Positions 18,725-26,793 of a stretch of 38,525 nt of DNA are shown piece by piece. Within the stretch, counting starts at the first letter, position 1. Each line of letters opens with the position of its first letter. The stretch covers positions 1 to 38,525 of the forward strand of contig MNGW01000102.1 in NCBI GenBank assembly GCA_001918935.1, in the 5' to 3' direction. The position numbers and the translations under genes are program-made. This stretch comes from Acidobacteriales bacterium 13_1_40CM_3_55_5. GTDB lineage: Bacteria; Acidobacteriota; Terriglobia; Terriglobales; Acidobacteriaceae. The notes below the pieces were generated by a model. That model worked only from the letters and a program-made list of their open reading frames with translations, was not told where the DNA came from and did not search any database.

Positions 18725-19804
18725 TCAGCGGGAGGTGAAAGCAGAGGAATGGCTCATGGTGAGGACCACGGTTTGCGCCAGGCGCTCGACCACGGCCACA
18801 TCGCCTTCGTCAAAGGCGAAAGGTGCGGTGGAAAAAACTTCAAGCAATCCAATAATTTCCCGTTCGTATTGGATGGGCGCGGCAAGAATTGATCGAATGG
18901 CAAGTTGACGACATCGGTCTATATCCACGCGGGGATCGTTTTCCGTATCGTCGCAACGCAGTGGCAGGCCGCCGCGCACGCACTCCCCCGAAAAACCGGA
19001 GTTGACATCCAATCGTGAGCCCAGTGCCGGCGCGCTGGAGCCCACACTGGCTCGGCACATCATGGAACCGTGGTGTGCGAGGGCAATGGCGGCTCCTGTA
19101 CCGCGTGTGAGCGACCGTGCGCGTTCACCGATCAGACGGAGCGACGCATTCAAATCTGACCCGAGAGAGTTGAACTCGTATTGAGCGGTAGTCGAGCTGG
19201 CCCGCGGATTATTGTTCTCAAACACGCTCGCTTCCGGCTCCAGACTGAGGGCTAGAGATTCCCGTATCGCGTTTCCTCCCAAGTTCGCTCTTGGTGGGGA
19301 CGCCGCGGGTTCGCCAACGCTGAGCTTGGGAGCCTTCCGGCTCGGCGCGGCGTCATTGAGAGCCAGCCACTGCTGCAGCCGGACGCGCGACTCCTCAGGC
19401 AGTTCGGAAAATCGCACTCCGGCGCGCCCCAGAGCATCGGCCCAGGCAATGTAGCCTGTCGTCTCCACGTTGACAGTCGGCTCCGACAAATTTAAATGGA
19501 GCTGGATCGGATGGTGGGCTTCAATCGGAGTCGCAGTCTGCATGGACATGCCTTGTTCGCTAAGATCAAGGATCATGCCTCCGGTGACGCCATCGAAACT
19601 GGCAAAGGCAGGAGTGTGCACCTTGTGCCGCGCCCAGCGCCGTCGGTCCGGAATCGTCTTCTGATTCACGTCCACTGCGCACTCGATTTTGGGTCGGCTT
19701 TGACCACTCAACCATGATGATGGGAGCAAATTCGAGTGGGCGAAAGTGTATGAGCGGATTCCCCCGCCGAAGCGCCTTTGTTGTAGCGCCGGCGGAGGGC
19801 TCAT
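18725..19804 (-). CDS. PilZ domain plus GAF domain protein
   Basis: RRRWARHKVHTPAFASFDGVTGGMILDLSEQGMSMQT (PilZ); GTGAAIALAHHGSMMCRASVG...SILAAPIQYEREIIGLLEVFS (GAF); true start likely downstream of 19804. Confidence 0.78.
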   Translation of the reverse strand: MSPPPALQQRRFGGGIRSYTFAHSNLLPSSWLSGQSRPKIECAVDVNQKTIPDRRRWARHKVHTPAFASFDGVTGGMILDLSEQGMSMQTATPIEAHHPIQLHLNLSEPTVNVETTGYIAWADALGRAGVRFSELPEESRVRLQQWLALNDAAPSRKAPKLSVGEPAASPPRANLGGNAIRESLALSLEPEASVFENNNPRASSTTAQYEFNSLGSDLNASLRLIGERARSLTRGTGAAIALAHHGSMMCRASVGSSAPALGSRLDVNSGFSGECVRGGLPLRCDDTENDPRVDIDRCRQLAIRSILAAPIQYEREIIGLLEVFSTAPFAFDEGDVAVVERLAQTVVLTMSHSSAFTSR

Positions 19805-19953
19805 ATCACGCAGTCAAAAGCCGCTGGGACACCGGCCGACCATGATCAAACCTAGCTGTTGGGACCTACAGTAAACACTCTATTTCCCAACTTGTGCTGG
19901 ATTTGCAACACTCTTTTCCTAACTGTCCGTTCCTTCGTTTACCTGGATAAGCC

Positions 19954-20514
19954 ATGCAATTCTATTCAGCTCAGAAGGCGAATCACTCTGCCTATGTCTT
20001 GTGGCCGGATGAAGAAACACCATCGGCTGGCATTCTCGCGAGCACATGTACGAGTTTCTTACCAAGTCTGTGGTTTGGCGGAGATGACCCTCCGCGCAGC
20101 AAGCCACTGCCTGGCCGATTGCCTGGTAAACACGCGCCTTTGGAAAAGCTAAGGATTTTAGTGGTCGATGATGAACGAATCATCGCGGACACGGTGGCGG
20201 AAATCCTGAATGACAGCGGCTTTGAAGCAATGCCGGCATACAGCGGTACGGCTGCCATGAGCGCGATTCAGAAGGACTGTCCCGACGTTGTGCTCACCGA
20301 CGTGATTATGCCGGGTATAAACGGAGTTGAGCTCGCAAAATTCGTGGCCGACACCTGTCGTGATACCAAAGTCTTACTCTTTTCTGGACAAGCTGCCGTC
20401 TCGAATTTGCTACAGGTGCACGAGGCGGGATACTCGTTCGAGTTACTGGCAAAACCGCTTCATCCTGATGAACTCATTGAAAAGTTGCGCGGCTTGAGCC
20501 GCTTTACAGAATGA
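19954..20514 (+). CDS. Single-domain response regulator (true start may be internal, e.g. TTG 20140)
   Basis: LRILVVDDERIIADTVAEILNDSGFEA...PDVVLTDVIMPGINGVELA...VLLFSGQ...LLAKPLHPDEL. Confidence 0.85.
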   Translation: MQFYSAQKANHSAYVLWPDEETPSAGILASTCTSFLPSLWFGGDDPPRSKPLPGRLPGKHAPLEKLRILVVDDERIIADTVAEILNDSGFEAMPAYSGTAAMSAIQKDCPDVVLTDVIMPGINGVELAKFVADTCRDTKVLLFSGQAAVSNLLQVHEAGYSFELLAKPLHPDELIEKLRGLSRFTE

Positions 20515-20572
20515 TCTTCCAGGAATCGCAGATGCGCAGAATCGCAGTTCGGAGCGGTCGTCTCGAATCAAT

Positions 20573-21049
20573 GTGGCCAAAACTTTAGAAAACGTGCTTT
20601 CTGTTTATACCCACAAGCTCGAAGGCCAAAGTATAAAAGTCGAAAAAATATGGGAAGCGGAAACCGAAATTCAGGCACTGGCGGGCGAAATCCGGCAAGT
20701 CTTCTCTAATTTGATTGCGAACAGTATTGACGCTATGCCTCGGGGTGGAACGCTGACCTTGAAGGTTTCGAAGTCCCACGATTGGGGGAACGGAAACCGG
20801 CGCGGAGTCCGCGTAGTGGTTGCCGATACCGGTTCAGGTATCGCTCCCGCACAACAAAGCAAGTTGTTTGAACCTTTCTTTACCACCAAGCGCGATGTTG
20901 GCACCGGTCTCGGCTTGTGGGTGTCCAGGAGTATCGTTCAGAAACACGAGGGGTTCATTCGGGTCCGTAGCAATGTTCGGCCAGGAAAAAGCGGCACCGT
21001 ATTTTCAGTATTCTTGCCCGAAAGCAAACCCGCATCAGTTGCGGCGTGA
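20573..21049 (+). CDS. Histidine kinase HATPase domain, apparently lacking a dimerisation/H-box domain
   Basis: EIRQVFSNLIANSIDAMPRGGTLTL, VVVADTGSGIAPAQQSKLFEPFFTTKRDVGTGLGLWVSRSIVQKHEG; GTG start at 20573 with no HisKA upstream. Confidence 0.8.
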   Translation: MAKTLENVLSVYTHKLEGQSIKVEKIWEAETEIQALAGEIRQVFSNLIANSIDAMPRGGTLTLKVSKSHDWGNGNRRGVRVVVADTGSGIAPAQQSKLFEPFFTTKRDVGTGLGLWVSRSIVQKHEGFIRVRSNVRPGKSGTVFSVFLPESKPASVAA

Positions 21050-21078
21050 AATCCAGCTCGTCTTTTTAGTTCACCCTT

Positions 21079-21468
21079 ATGAAGAAGCTTACCGTGATGG
21101 TGGTTGACGACGAGCCCATTGTGGCGGACACAATCCTCGAGATCTTGAAAGAAGAGGGTATCGACGGGTTTGCTTTCTCCGGCGGGGACGCCGCCTTGAA
21201 CTGGTTCGCCCGGATCAACCCGCATGCCGTGATCATGGATGTAGTAATGCCCGGCATCAGTGGCATTGCGGCTGGGATAGAAATGCGGAAACAGTCTCCA
21301 AGCTGCAGGGTGATTTTATTCTCCGGTCAAACCAGTACTACCGACCTGTTGAACGAAGCCCGGGCCCAGGGTCACGAATTTGAGGTCCTGGAAAAGCCCA
21401 TCAAACCGGAAGTGTTACTGGCTCAGCTGCTCGGCCACAATGGCTCTGGCGTAGTGACTAGTGCCTGA
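21079..21468 (+). CDS. Single-domain response regulator
   Basis: MVVDDEPIVADTILEILKEEGID...PHAVIMDVVMPGISGIAAGIEM...VILFSGQTSTTDLL...VLEKPIKPEVL. Confidence 0.9.
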   Translation: MKKLTVMVVDDEPIVADTILEILKEEGIDGFAFSGGDAALNWFARINPHAVIMDVVMPGISGIAAGIEMRKQSPSCRVILFSGQTSTTDLLNEARAQGHEFEVLEKPIKPEVLLAQLLGHNGSGVVTSA

Positions 21469-21486
21469 CCACTAGCCACCGGTGCA

Positions 21487-21780
21487 CTAGGCTGCGTTTT
21501 CGGGCGGGATGTCGTCCTCACGCCGGTAGTCTGGGTCTTGGTGGGTGCGTACTTCTTTTTCGGGATGGTCCCCGGCATCTTCAACACCTTGTACCACATC
21601 TGCCTCGAAAGCCTGATCGGTGTCGGCGAGCTCTTCTACGCTCTCTTCGTTCGCTTCCTCTATGTCAGAAAGTCCTTGGGCATCGCCTGATTGGCCGGCG
21701 CTGTCAGACCCTACTTGACCGGGATCGGTGCCCAGCTCATCCATACGCGCTTCATTGTCACGATTTCGTCGTTCGGCCAT
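21487..21780 (-). CDS. Small acidic, probably disordered protein
   Basis: Start at MAERRNRDNEARMDEL; strongly acidic composition; the longer ORF to 21900 would overlap the M48 gene. Confidence 0.55.
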   Translation of the reverse strand: MAERRNRDNEARMDELGTDPGQVGSDSAGQSGDAQGLSDIEEANEESVEELADTDQAFEADVVQGVEDAGDHPEKEVRTHQDPDYRREDDIPPENAA

Positions 21781-21799
21781 GAGAGAGACCTCCAATTTC

Positions 21800-23206
21800 T
21801 TATTTGATTCTAAGACTGCGCAGCATTTGTTGGAAAGTAGGCTCCAGTCGTCCGAAGTCACGTTCTGGCGCGATGAAGACCAGATACAAAATTGAACCAT
21901 CCCCGCGCTGTAAGGTCACAAGCCAATCCCGTTCCCGCTGGCCTTGCAGCGGCGAAGTTCCACTAAGGTATGCAGACTTGCCAGGCATTCCGTTCACCTG
22001 AATATCCTGGGGGTTACTTGCTACCCGAAGTCCGGGATTCGATTGCTGCAACGAGCTAAGCAAATCCTGCGTGGCCTGATCGAGCGAGTCCCGCCCCGAC
22101 TGCGGTCGCAATCCATTAATAATAACTCCGTAGGCGATGGCATTCTGCGCCACTCCAGCCTGGGGCGCGATCGTGACGGCCGAGTTGGCATCTCCGAATA
22201 CTTGCCAGTTATCCGGATAGGAAATCTGGAAAGCGCTGTGTTCCATGGTGCGGAACTGGCCGCTGGGCATTACGTCCTGAGGATTGATTTCGCTAATCTG
22301 ACCTTGTTGTGGCTGCTGCTTTTGCTGCTGAGCCACCTGCTGCATGGTAAGAGGGTGCATCTTCGCGACAGCCGACTTGATCTGCTCGAATTGTGCGCTG
22401 TTCTTGCGGTAGCTTTTCCTGGGATATTTGCTAATCGCCTGCCGAACCAGTTCCACCCGATTCCCAGGATTCGGGTGGTCACTGAGAAATTGCGGCCCAC
22501 CCGGTCCACCTTCCTTTTCAAGCTTGGTGAAAAACTCGACCATGGAAAAGGGGTTGTAACCGGCGTCGTACATGATTTGCGAACCTAGCAGATCGGCTTC
22601 GCGCTCGGCGTCGCGAGAATATTTCAGAAACAGAGACTGCACTCCAAAGGACGCCCCGAGTTGTGCGATTTGACCGGCAGCGCCCTGTCCAATGGTTGCG
22701 CCTAAAACTGCAAGCGGGAGTTGCGCGAATGCGGCTTTGCTGGCTTGCTGCGTGGAATGACGCAAAACCACGTGCGAGATCTCGTGCGCCATCACACCGG
22801 CCAACTGACCTTCGTCATCCGCCGCCTGAATGGTGCCAACGTGTATGTATATCGGTCCTCCCGGAAGAGCGAACGCATTGATCTCTTTGATGTTTACTAC
22901 ATGAAAACTAAATGGCCATTTAACTGGGCCCGGCGCATGCGCAGCCAGTTGCTGCCCGAGTTGCTGCACATACTTTGAGACTGGATTGGAATCGGGAAGC
23001 ACCGGCATCTGGCGATTCACTTCCGCCATGGCTTGGCGCCCAATTTCAATATCCTGCTCAGGGCTGTATTGGTTGAAGGCGGCGGGTTGGACTTCGATAC
23101 GGCCGGTCGGAACCTGAACAATGTTGTGCGAGGCACAGCCCAGGCAGATCGCCAGGCTCAAGCTGGCGAGCAGCACCCGCTTTCGCTGAATGAATATGTT
23201 TTTCAC
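21800..23206 (-). CDS. M48 family metalloprotease lipoprotein
   Basis: Lipobox-like LAICLGCAS; GVMAHEISHVVLRHSTQQ (HExxH); SRDAEREADLLGSQIMYDAGY. Confidence 0.92.
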   Translation of the reverse strand: MKNIFIQRKRVLLASLSLAICLGCASHNIVQVPTGRIEVQPAAFNQYSPEQDIEIGRQAMAEVNRQMPVLPDSNPVSKYVQQLGQQLAAHAPGPVKWPFSFHVVNIKEINAFALPGGPIYIHVGTIQAADDEGQLAGVMAHEISHVVLRHSTQQASKAAFAQLPLAVLGATIGQGAAGQIAQLGASFGVQSLFLKYSRDAEREADLLGSQIMYDAGYNPFSMVEFFTKLEKEGGPGGPQFLSDHPNPGNRVELVRQAISKYPRKSYRKNSAQFEQIKSAVAKMHPLTMQQVAQQQKQQPQQGQISEINPQDVMPSGQFRTMEHSAFQISYPDNWQVFGDANSAVTIAPQAGVAQNAIAYGVIINGLRPQSGRDSLDQATQDLLSSLQQSNPGLRVASNPQDIQVNGMPGKSAYLSGTSPLQGQRERDWLVTLQRGDGSILYLVFIAPERDFGRLEPTFQQMLRSLRIK

Positions 23207-23298
23207 GGATTACCCACTCTCTGCGAGCAGTATGGTGCAGGGCCCCAGCTTCAGATTCGTTGGGTAACGTAGTGGTTGTCTATCGAACAATCTCCAAT

Positions 23299-24915
23299 CT
23301 AGGGCAAGTGATCGATATAGCAAAGCACATTCACAAAGTCAAAGAACTCATCCATATCTGGCTGCGCCGCATCGCGCAGGGTCAAGCTGGTAAGGCCGAA
23401 CCGTTTTTCGATGAGTTTAAGAATTGAGGTGTAGTCCCTTGGAACGTGGGAGACGGAATTCTTGTTGGCGAATGGCGAGACCAGGATCATCGGAACTCTG
23501 AATCCCGTATAGTCGAAATCGCAAGTTGGCGCGGTCGCATTCTGATAGCAAATGTCAGGGTTGGGAGGGCCGGCTAGATCGGAAGGCGGAGTGATATCCG
23601 GCTTCACCGTAGTCATGGGCGGAACATGATCATAGAAACCGCCACCTTCATCCCAGGTAAGTATGAAAACCGAGTCGCTCCACGACGGACTTTTCATCAA
23701 GCCATTGATAAGAGAGGAGACGTACTCAGCCCCCTTCTGTATATTCCCGCCGGGGGTATTGGCTGCGGGATGTTCATCGGTACCACTGGCATATCCGGGC
23801 TCAATCATCGCCACTTGCGGCAAGGTGCCATTCGCCGCGTCAGTCAGGAATTGCGAAGCCGGCACGATGTTCTGCAGACCTGGACCCTGCGCGTACGTGA
23901 ACATGCTAAACAGGGTTCCGCCGAGCGGATGGGGGTTGCCGAAAGAGTCCGAAACATACACCTTCCAGGAAATCTTGTTTTCGTCCAAAAGCTCAAAAAT
24001 AGTCTTATTGGTAAGTCCTGGTGACCCTTTAGGCAGCAGATAGACGTGCCCAGCCGATGTGCCTGCCATCAGGTACATTCGATTCGGTTGGGTACGGGTC
24101 ATGACCGGTGAAAACCACTTATCCGAGGTAGCGAAATTTGTTGCCATAAAATAGTAATAGGACAGCGCGGTCGCGTCGTAATAGCCCATCGCTCGCGTGC
24201 CGCCAGGATCAAATCCGCCGTTGGAAGGGTCATCCTTGGAAGAGATGTAGACAAATCCATCCATAAGAGCCGTGGCCGAGGGCGTGTTGTGCAAGTTGTA
24301 ATCGGTGTGACTCTCATTCCATGATGGGCTCTGATTTTCCACGCATACGCTATTCATGAGAAACGGAGTCACGATGCTCAATCCATCCGCGCTCGGGTTC
24401 GACGCGTTGGCTGGGGTTCCATCCACATCCGGAGGCAAATTGTAAGGTGGAGCAGTGCGATAGCCGTTCAAATGACCAAAGTAGTGATCAAATCCACGAT
24501 TTTCCTGAACCATGAAAATGATGTGATTGATGGATTGCAGCGATGCTACCGTGGTGCCGAAGCTGGCAGTTACGGATTGAGCGCCCGTCGTCGGGAGAGT
24601 GCAAGCACCGGTGCCGGTGCACGCGCCACTCCATCCGGCGAAAGTGAATCCAGTAGCCGGAGTCGCGTTTAATGTCACTTGAGTTCCGGCAGAAAAAGTT
24701 TGACTGCAAGTTTTGCCGCAGTCGATACCGGCGGGAGTGCTCGTCACAGTACCACTTCCAGAACCCGACAGAGTTACGGTGACCTGAACTGGATTTGGCG
24801 GCGGAGGCGGGGCCGGCGGCGGGGTGGAAGTGGAACTTCCTCCCCCGCAACCCGAAAGCAACAATATTGACAAGAAAGCAGCTAATCCCCCGGAGAATGT
24901 GCAAAAGAATCGCAT
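23299..24915 (-). CDS. Phosphoesterase family (phospholipase C/acid phosphatase-like) lipoprotein with N-terminal divergent InlB-like repeat
   Basis: SINHIIFMVQENRGFDHYFGHLNGYR, FILTWDEGGGFYDHVPP, VPMILVSPFANKNSVSH; N-terminal GTVTSTPAGIDCGKTCSQTFSAGTQVTLNATPATGFTFAGWSGAC. Confidence 0.9.
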   Translation of the reverse strand: MRFFCTFSGGLAAFLSILLLSGCGGGSSTSTPPPAPPPPPNPVQVTVTLSGSGSGTVTSTPAGIDCGKTCSQTFSAGTQVTLNATPATGFTFAGWSGACTGTGACTLPTTGAQSVTASFGTTVASLQSINHIIFMVQENRGFDHYFGHLNGYRTAPPYNLPPDVDGTPANASNPSADGLSIVTPFLMNSVCVENQSPSWNESHTDYNLHNTPSATALMDGFVYISSKDDPSNGGFDPGGTRAMGYYDATALSYYYFMATNFATSDKWFSPVMTRTQPNRMYLMAGTSAGHVYLLPKGSPGLTNKTIFELLDENKISWKVYVSDSFGNPHPLGGTLFSMFTYAQGPGLQNIVPASQFLTDAANGTLPQVAMIEPGYASGTDEHPAANTPGGNIQKGAEYVSSLINGLMKSPSWSDSVFILTWDEGGGFYDHVPPMTTVKPDITPPSDLAGPPNPDICYQNATAPTCDFDYTGFRVPMILVSPFANKNSVSHVPRDYTSILKLIEKRFGLTSLTLRDAAQPDMDEFFDFVNVLCYIDHLP

Positions 24916-25057
24916 GGAGTCCCCTATGCTTAGAAACTTGGACCTTAGATGTGGGGGTTGCAGAGCTGGTTGGCCGCTGGTAGCGCTTAACCCGGCTGTG
25001 ACACTCGCAATTGCGCGGTGCTGGCCAGTTTCCGGGTGATATGCTAACGGTCAAACT

Positions 25058-25730
25058 ATGGCTTTAAGGGCATCCGCACGAAAGATTCTTCTCAGGCTGT
25101 TTATCGGTCTCGCGGTGGCCTATCTACTTTTTGCCGGCTACATTTTGTGGACCATGCATCAGCCGCCGGAAACCTTCGGACGCGTGATGTCCAAGATGCC
25201 GGACGCCGCTTATTTAACAGACAGGTGATCCTGCGCCGGATTTCTCACTCTTAAAGTTGGATAAGAGCGATAAGGTCCAGCTCTCAGCTCTAAGCTCGCG
25301 GCAGCCCGTGGTTTTGGTCTTCGGCAGCTATACTTGACCTCCATTCCGGCGGGAGGTTCCTGCCCTCAACACACTTTACGACGAGTACGGGTCGCAAGTC
25401 GCCTTTCTCATCGTGTATATCCTGGAAGCCCATCCGACCGACGTGTGGCAGAGCGAGAGCAACATAAAGGAAAAGATCGTCTTTGCCAGTCCGAAAGATT
25501 ATCAAGAGCGAGAGTTTGTGGCAGGCAGTTGCGTTCGCAAATTGGGAATAAAGTTTCCCGCTGTGCTCGATGGATTCGACAACTCAACCGAGAAAGCCTA
25601 CACCGGCTGGCCCGATCGTATTTATTTGATCGATAAGCAAGGGCGAATCGCCTACAAGAGCAAGCCCGGACCGTTTGGATTCAAGCCGGAGGAGCTAGAA
25701 GTCGCGCTCAAGGACATCGCAGCTCATTAG
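25058..25730 (+). CDS. Candidate selenoprotein: membrane-anchored deiodinase/redoxin-like protein with in-frame TGA (25335-25337) and an N-terminal frame break near 25216-25228
   Basis: MALRASARKILLRLFIGLAVAYLLFAGYILWTMHQPPETFGRVMSKMPDAAYL // QTGDPAPDFSLLKLDKSDKVQLSALSSRQPVVLVFGSYT-[TGA]-PPFRREVPALNTLYDEYGSQVAFLIVYILEAHPTDVW...ACVRKLGIKFPAVLDGFDNSTEKAYTGWPDRIYLIDKQGRIAYKSKPGPFGFKPEELE (the ORF track shows only 25413-25730). Confidence 0.8.
25348..25364 (+). promoter_or_regulatory. Candidate bacterial SECIS hairpin
   Basis: GGCGGGA-GGT-TCCTGCC: 7-bp stem (one G-U pair), GGU apical loop beginning 18 nt after the last base of the TGA. Confidence 0.55.
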
Positions 25731-25755
25731 TGGCTAGTGAGTGACTAGTGATTAG
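25728..25755. repeat. TAGTGGC-type degenerate intergenic repeat
   Basis: TAGTGGCTAGTGAGTGACTAGTGATTAG, beginning at the stop codon of the preceding gene. Confidence 0.5.
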
Positions 25756-25803
25756 AGGGCGGCCAATTCTTTTTATCGGCCATTTAGATCTGAGGAAACA
25801 GAG

Positions 25804-26793
25804 ATGAACGAGATACAAAAGCCGATTTTCTTGATGCTAGTCGCGCTTACATGGTCGTGCTTCGCGACGGCAGAACTCCGGTACGGTCGTTCTTGTGACG
25901 CCCATACACCTTTTGATATTCCCGTCGACTCGACGTATGGCTGAGGTGAGTAGACTGCACTTTATTGCAAAGTTTCCTCGTTCTTCCGGTGACTTTTTGT
26001 TCACAAATAGGAGCTCCAAGCCGGTCGTCAGCGTGCTGGCTGTTGTAGAGCTAAGAGATCAGCAAGGGCAATATATGTTTAACATGCTGTTTCACGCGTT
26101 CAAGTTCAAGGCCTATAGAAGGGATACCTCGCCTTCTTCCCCTGGGTACCAGCGCAAGAAGCGATCCAATTTGATCAACCTGTAATGCCTGGAGCGAAAG
26201 AAACTTGGTCGATGTCAAGCTCGTCTTTTGTCGCGGATTGTCCGACCAGCGCGCATGCCAGCTTTGTCCAGATTCAATTTGGCGATGGCTCGGTCTTTGA
26301 GCACTCAGATGCCGACGCGCGCCGACAACCCGTGGTTATGGATGCAAGTACCATGGATTTTCGCCAGGCGCCATTCTCTCCACCGTTCGAGGTTGTGGCG
26401 ACGCTCGAAATCGACGCGCTCGGACGCCCATCTGTTGCAGATGCTGGATTTGCCTCTGATGACTTTATACGGTAGCTCGAGGCTCGGGTGGAAAAGTGGG
26501 AATTCGCGCCGGCTTATTCCGGTGAAACTGCTGTGCCCGGTAAATTGCAAATTCTTTTTCGCTTCCACAAAGATACTCCGGCACAGTACTCGACAGTGGC
26601 GAAAATGCCGAACGCAGGCGTATTTGAGGTCGCCGATATTCTTCCACCCAAGCCGGGCAGGCGGCTTTCGCGGGTGTACCTTGGAGGGGTGACTGTCACA
26701 CTAGCCACTGGCCACTACTTTGCCTGTGTGATCGCTCCTTGCGACGCCGAAGATACGAGTGCTGCATACTTTGCAAACACACCGCTTGCGTAG
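25804..26793 (+). pseudogene. Secreted protein of unknown function, multiply disrupted
   Basis: Signal peptide MNEIQKPIFLMLVALTWSCFATA; then frame +1 AEVSRLHFIAKF...AYR; then original frame GYLAFFPWVPAQEAIQFDQPVMPGAKETW...DDFIR-TAG-LEARVEKWEFAPAYSGETAVPGKLQILFRFHKDT. Confidence 0.65.

Noticed and set aside
21944-22588. 214-aa plus-strand ORF antisense to the M48 protease
   Set aside because: No family-like sequence; the minus-strand gene has a clear HExxH and lipobox.
26473-26475. In-frame TAG as pyrrolysine or programmed readthrough
   Set aside because: The same gene has two other frame lesions and no pyl context is visible; a CAG-to-TAG nonsense change is simpler.
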